DNA from: Spirochaetaceae bacterium
GTDB lineage: Bacteria > Spirochaetota > Spirochaetia > Sphaerochaetales > Sphaerochaetaceae
Length of the DNA stretch: 12,645 bases
Reading direction: 5' to 3'
Assembly (NCBI GenBank): GCA_016649775.1
Contig: JAENWY010000037.1
Coordinates: 1-12,645 of the forward strand
In this document: positions 1 through 6,525 of the stretch, one piece after another
How the letters are laid out: the number at the start of each line of letters is the position of its first letter
Position numbering within the stretch: the stretch's first letter is position 1
Translations under genes and position numbers: made by a program
Notes under the pieces: model-generated
Database searches by the model: none
What the model saw: the letters and a program-made list of their open reading frames with translations, nothing else
What the model was told of the DNA's origin: nothing

Positions 1-377
1 CTGTAGGTGCAACAATTAACAAGGATGGAACTAGTATAATGCAAGGTGTAGTTGTTATATTTGCAGCACAAGCTTATGGTATTAATTTAACAATGGTTGA
101 CTATATTACAGTTATTAGTATAGCAACCTTTGCCTATGTTGGTACTGCAGGTGTTCCTAGTGTAGGTCTTATTACTTTAACAATGGTATTTAACGCTGTT
201 GGGTTACTTATTAAAGCAATTGCAATAATCATGTGTATTGATAGAATACTTGATATGAGAACGGCTGTTAACATAACCGGTGATGCTATTTGTACAACCA
301 TTGTAGCAAACTTTAATGACTTAGTAGTTAATAAGGAAAAATTCAATTCTGAATTCCTGCAACTCACGAAAATTTGA
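1..377 (+). CDS. Dicarboxylate/amino acid:cation symporter (DAACS/GltP family), C-terminal part, 5' end outside the window
   Basis: The reading frame is already open at the window edge (codons from base 3) and yields about 124 residues before TGA at 375-377. The internal ATG at 39 is not the start, because family sequence continues upstream of it. It matches the C-terminal transport core of glutamate/aspartate:Na+ symporters: a TM7 motif reading NKDGT where the family has NMDGT, then MQGVVVIFAAQAYGI, the HP2 loop VGTAGVPSVG, and a TM8 segment ILDMRTAVNITGD with the substrate- and ion-binding Asp, Arg, Asn and Asp. The protein would sit in the inner membrane and import acidic amino acids or dicarboxylates with Na+ or H+. 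Two oddities are visible: Lys replaces the TM7 Met, and one residue is missing between Asp-Met and Arg in TM8. The substrate cannot be read from the fragment. A strong terminator follows. Confidence 0.9.
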   Translation, partial: VGATINKDGTSIMQGVVVIFAAQAYGINLTMVDYITVISIATFAYVGTAGVPSVGLITLTMVFNAVGLLIKAIAIIMCIDRILDMRTAVNITGDAICTTIVANFNDLVVNKEKFNSEFLQLTKI

Positions 378-405
378 CTACAGACCCAAAATTACAAAGC
401 ATTTT

Positions 406-436
406 GGACTAGGGAAACCTAGTCCTTTATCTTTTT
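406..436 (+). terminator. Rho-independent terminator of the symporter gene
   Basis: An 8-bp perfect stem (GGACTAGG at 406-413 with CCTAGTCC at 418-425) closes a GAAA tetraloop and is followed by a T-rich tail, TTTATCTTTTT. It lies 28 bases after the symporter stop codon, so the upstream unit ends here. Confidence 0.9.
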
Positions 437-549
437 AAAATTAAATACACAAAAATATCTTATAAACTTAATAAAATTTTAATTATAAAACTGAACTCAA
501 AAAAATTATTAAAGAAAAAACCCTGCAAATCTTTATTATAATTCGCTCT

Positions 550-577
550 TTAACCTTCTATCTATTTAAGTTATTAT
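550..577 (+). promoter_or_regulatory. Candidate promoter of the exoribonuclease gene
   Basis: TTAACC at 550-555 (four of six matches to TTGACA) and TATTAT at 572-577 (five of six to TATAAT) are 16 bp apart. They would start transcription near 584, just upstream of the AAGGA site at 592-596. A perfect TATAAT at 537-542 is an alternative -10 but lacks a convincing -35. In sequence this AT-rich such hexamers arise easily, so this is a weak call. Confidence 0.3.
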
Positions 578-604
578 GTATTCATATTAACAAGGAACGA
601 AATA

Positions 605-1555
605 ATGAAATATATTCAAGATTTTAAAGAAGGCGAAAAAATTAAAGGTGTTTATCTTTGTAAAAAAAGATTCACAGTTACAACAAAGACAGGAAAAGAA
701 TTTGATATTGTAAAATTACAAGATAAAACAGGTGCTATAGATGGTAAAATCTGGGATACAGATACATTTTCTTTTGATGGTTTCAAAGAAATGAATTATG
801 TAAGTCTAATGGGTGAAGTATCTTCCTTTCAGGGATCACTTGAACTAAAACTATCTAGAGCAACTATTGCAAATGAAAATACATACCAAGTTGAAGATTA
901 CATTCAATCATCAAAATATGATCTTGATGATATGTATAAAGAATTAGTTGAATTTATAGCATCTGTAAAAAATAAATATCTAAATACTCTTTTAACCTCT
1001 TTCTTCATTGATGACAAAAAATTTGCTCAAAAATTTAAAGAACACTCAGCCGCTAGATCTGTTCATCATGGTTTTAGAGGTGGATTAATTGAACATACTT
1101 TAGGAGTTGCTAAAAATGCAGATCATTTTGCTTCACAATATGACTTTTTAAATAGAGACTTACTAATCACTGGTGCTATTATGCATGATATTGGTAAAAC
1201 AATCGAATTATCAGCAATGCCAGAAAATGATTATACAGATGAAGGTAATCTTATTGGACATCTTGTAATGGGTAGTGAAATGATTGGTAATAAATGTGCT
1301 ACAATTGAAGATTTTCCTTATAAATTAAAACTTCAATTACAACATCTAATCCTATCTCACCATGGTGAATTAGAATATGGTTCTCCTAAAAAACCTGCAA
1401 CAGCAGAAGCTTTTGCACTAAATTTAGCAGATAATGTTGATGCTAAAATGGAAACAATTAAAGAAGCCCTTGGAAGAGAGAGTGAAGATAATGAGTGGAC
1501 AGGTTATCACAGAATTTTAGAAACAAATATCAGAAAAACAATTATTGAAGACTAA
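605..1555 (+). CDS. yhaM: YhaM-type 3'-5' exoribonuclease (OB-fold plus HD domain)
   Basis: At 316 residues it is almost the length of Bacillus subtilis YhaM (314). Residues about 12-90 look like an OB-fold nucleic-acid-binding domain, with the strand-rich KEFDIVKLQDKTGAIDGKIW and a second stretch around VSLMGEV. Residues about 145-290 form an HD phosphohydrolase domain: His164 in LIEHT, the His194-Asp195 pair in MHDIGK, His252-His253 in LSHHGE, and Asp276 in LADNVDAK, the expected metal ligands. The family degrades RNA, and in vitro single-stranded DNA, from the 3' end using Mn2+ or similar metals in the cytoplasm. The start is supported by AAGGA eight bases upstream and by the OB-fold beginning immediately. 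It stands alone between two terminators. Another nucleic-acid phosphodiesterase role is possible, but the domain pair and length favour YhaM. Confidence 0.88.
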   Translation: MKYIQDFKEGEKIKGVYLCKKRFTVTTKTGKEFDIVKLQDKTGAIDGKIWDTDTFSFDGFKEMNYVSLMGEVSSFQGSLELKLSRATIANENTYQVEDYIQSSKYDLDDMYKELVEFIASVKNKYLNTLLTSFFIDDKKFAQKFKEHSAARSVHHGFRGGLIEHTLGVAKNADHFASQYDFLNRDLLITGAIMHDIGKTIELSAMPENDYTDEGNLIGHLVMGSEMIGNKCATIEDFPYKLKLQLQHLILSHHGELEYGSPKKPATAEAFALNLADNVDAKMETIKEALGRESEDNEWTGYHRILETNIRKTIIED

Positions 1556-1584
1556 AAAATACTAAATAATTACACTTATTTTAT

Positions 1585-1615
1585 AGAGAAAACCTAAAAA
1601 GTTTTCTCTTTTTTT
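1585..1615 (+). terminator. Rho-independent terminator of the exoribonuclease gene
   Basis: A perfect 9-bp stem, AGAGAAAAC (1585-1593) with GTTTTCTCT (1601-1609), has a 7-base loop and runs straight into T residues (1610-1615). It lies 29 bases after the stop codon and isolates the gene from the mgl operon. Confidence 0.9.
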
Positions 1616-1751
1616 ATACAGAATATTTATATAAAATTTTTATGTTAATGAAAATTTTATATTTTGCTAAGTTAATTAACTAATATTTTACACAATTTCT
1701 ATAAAAAATTATTTAAATTATATAAAATCAAATAATTTTCATGTATTTGAG

Positions 1752-1780
1752 TAAAATTTTCTCTGTTTAGATTCCTAAAC
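1752..1780 (+). promoter_or_regulatory. Candidate mgl control region: -10-like box followed by a perfect inverted repeat
   Basis: The 210-bp gap before mglB has no clear two-box promoter. TAAAAT at 1752-1757 is a five-of-six -10 match with no acceptable -35 at the right distance. Eight bases on lies GTTTAG-ATTC-CTAAAC (1765-1780), a perfect 6-bp inverted repeat with a 4-base centre. If the -10 is real, the start site falls at or just before the repeat, so it could be a repressor operator or a hairpin at the mRNA 5' end. A promoter lacking a -35 would fit dependence on an activator such as the nearby AraC-type regulator. All of this is inference from position. Confidence 0.3.
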
Positions 1781-1825
1781 TCATGCAAAAATTTAGTTAA
1801 ATAAAAATTCATTTGGAGGATAAAA

Positions 1826-2842
1826 ATGAAAAAATTAAGTCTAGCAATATTATTTGCTTCCGTATTAGTAGCACCTATGTTTGCTAATGGTCAAAGTGAG
1901 AGCACAGGGGGACAACCTAGCATTGGTTGTGCAATCTATAAATTTGACGATACATTCATGACTGCAACAAGAAACTCATTTGCAGAAGCAGCTAAAGGAA
2001 AAGCTAAAGTAAACATCGTTGATTCAATGAACATCCAAGCTACACAGAATGAAAAAGTTGATTTATTTATCACTCAAGGTGTTGATGCATTAGCACTTAA
2101 CCCTGTTGATAGAGCTGCCGCTGGTGTAGAAATTGACAAAGCTAAAAAAGCTGGTATACCCGTAGTATTCTTTAATAAACAACCATTTGATGAAGATATG
2201 GCTAAATGGGACAAGGTATATTATGTAGGAGCAAAAGCTGAAGAATCAGGAACAATGAGTGGACAAATTGTGGCTGATTATTGGAAAGCTCATCCAGAAG
2301 CAGATACAAATGGTGATGGTGTACTACAATATGCAATGATTAAAGGTGAACCTGGACACCAAGATGCAGAATTAAGAACTGAATATTCTATCAAATGTTT
2401 AAAAGATAATGGAATTAAAGTTGAAAAAGTTGCTGAAGATACAGGTATGTGGGATAGAGTTAAAGGTCAAGAAAAGATGGCTGCATTCTTAACATCAAAA
2501 GGTGATTCAATTGAAGCTGTTTTTGCTAACAATGATGATATGGCTTTAGGTGCAATCGAAGCTCTAAAAGCTGCTGGTTACTTCAATGGCAAAAAATATA
2601 TGCCTGTTGTAGGTGTTGATGCTACAGCTCCAGCTCTACAAGCTCTACAAGAAGGTACTCTTTTAGGTACAGTTCTAAATGATTCTACAAACCAAGGTCG
2701 TGCAACATTTAACATAGCTTATGATCTAGCTCAAGGTAAAACTCCAACTAGTGAATCTATTGGTTATACAATTACAGATGGTCAATTTGTATGGGTTCCT
2801 TATCAAATGGTAACACAAGACAACTATAAAGATTTTATGTAG
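1826..2842 (+). CDS. mglB: Galactose/glucose-binding periplasmic protein MglB
   Basis: This 338-residue protein is the high-affinity receptor of the Mgl ABC importer. Residues 1-20 are a Sec signal (Lys-Lys, hydrophobic core, cleavage near Met-Phe-Ala) with no lipobox Cys, so the mature protein should be free in the periplasm. The ligand residues known from E. coli MglB can all be placed: Asp42 and Phe44 in DDTF, Asn117 in FFNKQ, His178, Asp180 and Arg184 in EPGHQDAELR, Trp209 in GMWD, Asn236 in ANND, Asp265 in GVDA, Asn285 in VLND. The calcium loop is also kept (Asp160, Asn162, Asp164, Gln168, plus Glu230). Binding of D-glucose and D-galactose is therefore very likely. The start has a strong GGAGGA site (1815-1820) five bases upstream, the best ribosome-binding site in the window, fitting a protein needed in excess over its permease. 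Confidence 0.96.
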   Translation: MKKLSLAILFASVLVAPMFANGQSESTGGQPSIGCAIYKFDDTFMTATRNSFAEAAKGKAKVNIVDSMNIQATQNEKVDLFITQGVDALALNPVDRAAAGVEIDKAKKAGIPVVFFNKQPFDEDMAKWDKVYYVGAKAEESGTMSGQIVADYWKAHPEADTNGDGVLQYAMIKGEPGHQDAELRTEYSIKCLKDNGIKVEKVAEDTGMWDRVKGQEKMAAFLTSKGDSIEAVFANNDDMALGAIEALKAAGYFNGKKYMPVVGVDATAPALQALQEGTLLGTVLNDSTNQGRATFNIAYDLAQGKTPTSESIGYTITDGQFVWVPYQMVTQDNYKDFM

Positions 2843-2859
2843 AAGTTTTAGGTATATTG

Positions 2860-2880
2860 CTCTGGACGATAAGTCCAGAG
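2860..2880 (+). promoter_or_regulatory. Intercistronic hairpin between mglB and mglA
   Basis: A perfect 8-bp stem, CTCTGGAC (2860-2867) with GTCCAGAG (2873-2880), has a GATAA loop and lies 18 bases after the mglB stop. The following sequence, TTATTCATTTT, is only moderately T-rich, so it is more likely a partial terminator or a block to 3'-5' decay than a full stop. Either role would raise mglB mRNA relative to mglA and mglC. mglA begins 25 bases downstream with its own AAAGGA site. Confidence 0.75.
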
Positions 2881-2905
2881 TTATTCATTTTAAAGGAAAA
2901 AAAAT

Positions 2906-4411
2906 ATGGATTACATTTTAGAAATGCAAAATGTTACAAAAACTTTTCCAGGTGTAAAAGCCTTAGATAATGTAACATTGAAAGTTCGTCCTGGAACAGT
3001 ACATGCCCTGATGGGAGAAAATGGTGCTGGTAAGAGCACTTTAATGAAATGTCTTTTTGGTCTTTATAATATGGATCAGGGTCAAATCATTTACAATGGT
3101 AAAGAAGTACAAGTAAATGATGCAAAAGAAGCCTTATCACTTGGAATATCAATGATTCACCAAGAATTACACACAAACCCACATCGATCTGTTATGGAAA
3201 ATGTGTGGCTTGGCAGATACCCAAGAATTGGCGGTCCAAAATCTCCTTTTGTAGATGATAAAAAAATGTACAAAGATACTGATAAACTCTTAAAGAGTCT
3301 TGGTTTAACAATGAAACCTACAGACCTTCTTAGAAACTTATCAGTATCTCGTGCGCAAAGTGTTGAAATAGCCAAAGCTGTTTCATACAATTCAAAGTTA
3401 ATTATAATGGATGAGCCTAGTTCATCTCTTACAGAAACAGAAGTTGCTCACTTATTTGGTATTATTAATAATTTAGTAGCTAAAGGTGTTTCCATAATAT
3501 ACATATCACACAAGATGGAAGAGATTCTTAAAATCTCTGATGATGTAACCATCATGAGAGATGGACAATATGTTGGAACTTGGGAAGCTAAAGATTTAAC
3601 AACTAATATGATTATTAAAAAAATGGTTGGTCGTGATTTGACAAATCGTTTTCCAGCTCGAAATCCTCAAATTGCAGGGGAACTATTAAAAGTTGAAAAT
3701 TTTAATAGTCCAAACCCTCTATCCTTTAAAGATGTTAATTTTACATTAAGAAAAGGTGAAATACTGGGAATTGGTGGATTAGTAGGTGCTCAAAGAACTG
3801 AAGTTATGGAAGCTATATATGGCCTACGTGTTCACGATAAAGGCAAACTCTATTTAAGAGGTGAAGAGATCCAAATCAAAAAGCCAAGAGATGCTATGAA
3901 TAAAGGCTTTGCTCTTTTAACAGAGGAAAGACGTAAAACAGGTATTTTCCCTCTTCTATCTGTTCGAGATAATTTATTAATTGCTAATATGAAAAATTAT
4001 AAAAAATCTGGTTTATTGTCTGATGAACAAATGAATATTGATACTGAAGAACAAATTAAATCATTATCAATAAAAACACCAACTTCAAGAACACTAATTC
4101 AAACATTAAGTGGTGGTAACCAGCAGAAAGTACTATTTGCTAGATGGCTATTAACCCATCCTGATATATTAATTTTAGATGAACCTACTAGAGGTATTGA
4201 TGTAGGTGCAAAATATGAAATTTATGTTCTCATGAAAGATATAGCAGAACAAGGCAAAGGTGTAATAATGATTAGCTCTGAAATGCCTGAATTAATAGGC
4301 ATGACTGATAGAATATTAGTCATGAGTGAAGGTCGCGTAGCAGGCATTGTAGATAGCAAAACTACATCTCAAGAAGAGATTATGATTCTTGCAACTAAAT
4401 TTGTAGGTTAA
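2906..4411 (+). CDS. mglA: Galactose/methyl galactoside ABC importer, ATP-binding protein MglA
   Basis: A 501-residue double ATPase of the sugar importer class (E. coli MglA is about 506) that powers transport through MglC on the cytoplasmic face of the inner membrane. The first nucleotide-binding domain has Walker A GENGAGKST (37-45), Walker B LIIMDEP (165-171) followed by SSSLTE, a switch His in YISHKMEE, and a degenerate signature LSVSRAQ (145-151). The second has an altered Walker A, GLVGAQRTE (291-299), without the Lys-Ser/Thr, a canonical LSGGNQQ signature (401-407) and Walker B LILDEP (422-427) with TRGIDVGAK after it. The pairing of a good Walker A/poor signature half with a poor Walker A/good signature half is normal for MglA/RbsA/XylG proteins and implies one composite active ATP site. 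AAAGGA (2892-2897) precedes the start by eight bases. Confidence 0.96.
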   Translation: MDYILEMQNVTKTFPGVKALDNVTLKVRPGTVHALMGENGAGKSTLMKCLFGLYNMDQGQIIYNGKEVQVNDAKEALSLGISMIHQELHTNPHRSVMENVWLGRYPRIGGPKSPFVDDKKMYKDTDKLLKSLGLTMKPTDLLRNLSVSRAQSVEIAKAVSYNSKLIIMDEPSSSLTETEVAHLFGIINNLVAKGVSIIYISHKMEEILKISDDVTIMRDGQYVGTWEAKDLTTNMIIKKMVGRDLTNRFPARNPQIAGELLKVENFNSPNPLSFKDVNFTLRKGEILGIGGLVGAQRTEVMEAIYGLRVHDKGKLYLRGEEIQIKKPRDAMNKGFALLTEERRKTGIFPLLSVRDNLLIANMKNYKKSGLLSDEQMNIDTEEQIKSLSIKTPTSRTLIQTLSGGNQQKVLFARWLLTHPDILILDEPTRGIDVGAKYEIYVLMKDIAEQGKGVIMISSEMPELIGMTDRILVMSEGRVAGIVDSKTTSQEEIMILATKFVG

Positions 4412-4421
4412 GAGGAAAATT

Positions 4422-5450
4422 ATGGAAAATACTGATGAATTGAAAATTGAAAGATTTTCAAAAAGTAATATTAAGAAAGTGTTAATGGATAGAGCAATTT
4501 TATTTGTTCTATTATTGTTGATTGTTATTATTGCAATAATTAATCCTAAAATATTAAGTTTCAGAGTACTTAGAGATGTATTAATGCAAAGCTCTACAAA
4601 AATAATGATTGCATTAGGTATGATGCTTGTTATTTTGATTGGTGGTGTTGATTTAGGAGCTGGCCGTCTTGTAGGTATGGCTGCAGTTGTATCAGCCTCT
4701 TTACTACAAAACTCTGATTATATTAGACGATTCTATCCTAATATGGGTCCTCTTCCAATTTTTCTTCCAATTCTAATTGCCATCATTATTGGTGCTTTAT
4801 GGGGTATTATTAATGGTATTGTAGTTGCTAAATTCCAAGTTCCAGCATTTATTGCAACCCTAGGTTCCATGCTTATTATTTATGGAGTTAACTCAATATA
4901 TTTTAACTTACCTCCAAATAATAGCCAACCAATTGGTGGACTTAGACCTGATTTTACTAACTTAGGATCTGGTTCAATTGGACCTATTCCAATCATATTA
5001 ATGTTTGCAATTGTTTGTACAATCTTTATGTGGGTGTTATTAAATAAAACAGTATTTGGTAAAAACATATATGCAGTTGGTGGTAATAAAGAAGCAGCTA
5101 TGGTATCAGGTATCAATATTACATTAACAATTTTAGGATTATTCATTGTATGTGATTCTTTAATTGCATTAGGGGGTGTTCTAGAAGCAGCTCGTACTGG
5201 TGGAGCTACAAACAACTATGGTGTTGGTTATGAATTAGATGCAATTGCAGCCTGTGTTGTTGGTGGTGTTTCAGTTACAGGTGGTGTTGGTAAAGTAAGT
5301 GGTGTTGTAACTGGTGTATTAATCTTCACATTTATTAACTACGGTTTAACTTTCGTTGGAGTTAACCCCTACTGGCAGAACATTATTAAAGGATTAATTA
5401 TAGTAGCAGCTGTTACTTTTGATATTCAAAAATATGTACAAAAAAAGTAA
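4422..5450 (+). CDS. mglC: Galactose/methyl galactoside ABC importer, permease protein MglC
   Basis: This 342-residue inner-membrane permease of the BPD_transp_2 class is close in length to E. coli MglC (336) and similar along its whole length. It forms the channel through which MglB-delivered sugar passes. Hydrophobic segments lie at about 24-42, 60-78, 111-133, 141-160, 188-208, 233-252, 270-285, 292-312 and 318-334. Hallmarks are IALGMM followed by GGVDLGAGRLVG (74-85), the cytoplasmic coupling motif GGNKEAAMVSGI (220-231), ATNNYG (262-267), YELDAIAACVVGGVS (270-284) and GVNPYWQNIIKG (313-324). The gene follows mglA by 10 bases, with AGAGGA (4411-4416) overlapping the mglA stop codon, so the two are translated from one message. 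The gene order B-A-C is that of enterobacterial mgl operons. No regulator or mutarotase gene is fused or attached. Confidence 0.96.
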   Translation: MENTDELKIERFSKSNIKKVLMDRAILFVLLLLIVIIAIINPKILSFRVLRDVLMQSSTKIMIALGMMLVILIGGVDLGAGRLVGMAAVVSASLLQNSDYIRRFYPNMGPLPIFLPILIAIIIGALWGIINGIVVAKFQVPAFIATLGSMLIIYGVNSIYFNLPPNNSQPIGGLRPDFTNLGSGSIGPIPIILMFAIVCTIFMWVLLNKTVFGKNIYAVGGNKEAAMVSGINITLTILGLFIVCDSLIALGGVLEAARTGGATNNYGVGYELDAIAACVVGGVSVTGGVGKVSGVVTGVLIFTFINYGLTFVGVNPYWQNIIKGLIIVAAVTFDIQKYVQKK

Positions 5451-5465
5451 TCACTAAAACTTGAT

Positions 5466-5547
5466 AAAGCTCTTCTTTACAATGACTCATAATAAATTGG
5501 GAGTTTTACCTTTCCACTTATGCGCCACCGTCTAGAAGAGTTTTTTT
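5466..5547 (+). terminator. Long-loop terminator of the mgl operon, possibly a structured 3' RNA
   Basis: An 11-bp stem with one G-U pair joins AAAGCTCTTCT (5466-5476) to AGAAGAGTTTT (5534-5544) and runs into seven T residues (5541-5547). It starts 15 bases after mglC. The loop is unusually long (57 bases) and can fold further: CATAA (5488-5492) with TTATG (5518-5522), and inside it TGGGA (5498-5502) with TTCCA (5512-5516, one G-U). On the minus strand the same stem is followed by CTTTATC, a weaker tail, so it might also slow transcription arriving from the convergent sensory operon. Confidence 0.7.
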
Positions 5548-5562
5548 ATGGCCTACTTTATT

Positions 5563-6525
5563 TTATAAAAGAGAAAATAATTCTTTTTGAACATTTTCAT
5601 CAAACATATTTTCTCGAGTTACAAAAATATAGTCTAATTTTGTTTTACTGAACTTCTGAGTATTTAAGATAGCAACCATACCAATAACACTTTGGTACCC
5701 CATAGCATAACTATTAACAACTAAAATAGAATCAATATTACCATTATCTAAATTTTGGATATTCAATAAAGAATGTCCAGTTGCCATAATATAGTAATCT
5801 TTATTAAAAAGAGGAGTAACATAAACACTACATTCACTACAATAATCATCTAAGGCTAATATTGAATCAACTTCACTATGTGATTCAAGATAAACTTTTA
5901 ACTGATATTGAGAATTATTAGAATCACCGGTGAGATATAAAACATTATATTTAATTTTCTCACTTTTAAAAACTCTAGAGATTCCATCAATCATATAATT
6001 AGAAGAGGTAATATGATTTGTATTTGCAATAATAAGTGCATTCCTTACAACTTCTTTATAATCATTAACATAAAAATTAGCTATATCATGACCCATATTT
6101 AAAGTATTACTCATTAACTTAATAGAGTTAATTTTATCGCTATAATTTACCTCATTATATAATTGTATAATTTTTATCCCCATAGAAGAGGCCTTTTCTA
6201 AAGGAGCGACTAACTGTTCATTATCACAAGGGGTTATTACAATTCCATCAACATTATCATTGATAGCTTGGTTAATATATTTAATCTGCTCATTTATATC
6301 TAAAGTCTCCATAGTTGAATAAAAATCCAAAACGGATGAGGTTGCTGTTCTAGCATCACGTGCTCCATTTCTCATAGAAGCCCAAAACTGGCCACCCTCT
6401 TTCATTCTAATAAATGCTATTCGATAAGGAGTTTCACTTTTATTATTTTTATTTTTTGTCTCACTAAAAGCAATGATAAACAATATAGATAAAATCAGGA
6501 GTAATAATATTATTCTTTTTTTCAT
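5563..6525 (-). CDS. Sugar-binding-protein homologue (RbsB/XylF fold), probable accessory sensor of the adjacent two-component system
   Basis: A 320-residue protein of the type I periplasmic binding fold (Peripla_BP_4 class). Residues 1-21 are an export signal or membrane anchor (Lys-Lys-Arg, then a leucine/isoleucine core); there is no lipobox Cys. Fold landmarks are YRIAFIRMKEGGQFWASM (34-51), NVDGIVITPCDNEQLV (91-106), GIKIIQLYNEV (116-126), SILALDDY (221-228) and NIDSILVVNSYAMGYQSV (263-280). The Mgl-specific ligand and calcium residues are not conserved, so it is not a second MglB, and no permease or ATPase genes accompany it. Its ATG overlaps the kinase stop by four bases (ATGA), which points to translational coupling. 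The likely role is sugar sensing for the kinase, as XylFII does for LytS in Clostridium beijerinckii. The ligand is unknown. A CxxC at 229-232 is unusual for the fold. Confidence 0.85.
   Translation of the reverse strand: MKKRIILLLLILSILFIIAFSETKNKNNKSETPYRIAFIRMKEGGQFWASMRNGARDARTATSSVLDFYSTMETLDINEQIKYINQAINDNVDGIVITPCDNEQLVAPLEKASSMGIKIIQLYNEVNYSDKINSIKLMSNTLNMGHDIANFYVNDYKEVVRNALIIANTNHITSSNYMIDGISRVFKSEKIKYNVLYLTGDSNNSQYQLKVYLESHSEVDSILALDDYCSECSVYVTPLFNKDYYIMATGHSLLNIQNLDNGNIDSILVVNSYAMGYQSVIGMVAILNTQKFSKTKLDYIFVTRENMFDENVQKELFSLL

Noticed and set aside
291..299. Loss of Walker A Lys/Thr in the second ATPase domain of MglA (GLVGAQRTE within residues 291-299), at first suspected to be mutation
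   Set aside because: The same degeneracy is normal in MglA, RbsA and XylG proteins, so it is a family trait and not decay. Start and end given here are residue numbers of MglA.
39..377. The symporter fragment as a complete 112-residue protein starting at ATG 39
   Set aside because: The frame is open to the window edge and the residues before this Met match the conserved TM7 region, so the gene is cut by the window, not short.
1633..1760. Repeated AAAATTTT octamers upstream of mglB (1633, 1651, 1753)
   Set aside because: Self-complementary A/T octamers are expected by chance in DNA this AT-rich; spacing is not regular across the three.
4880..5215. Minus-strand open frame of 111 codons inside mglC
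   Set aside because: It lies wholly antisense to a well-conserved permease gene, has no ribosome-binding site and no recognisable protein features; it is a shadow of the real gene.
5466..5544. tRNA-like or integron attC-like fold in the region after mglC
   Set aside because: Length and closing stem are roughly tRNA-sized, but there is no T-loop GTTCGA-type motif, no anticodon arm or CCA on either strand, and no attC core sites. A long-loop terminator explains it better.
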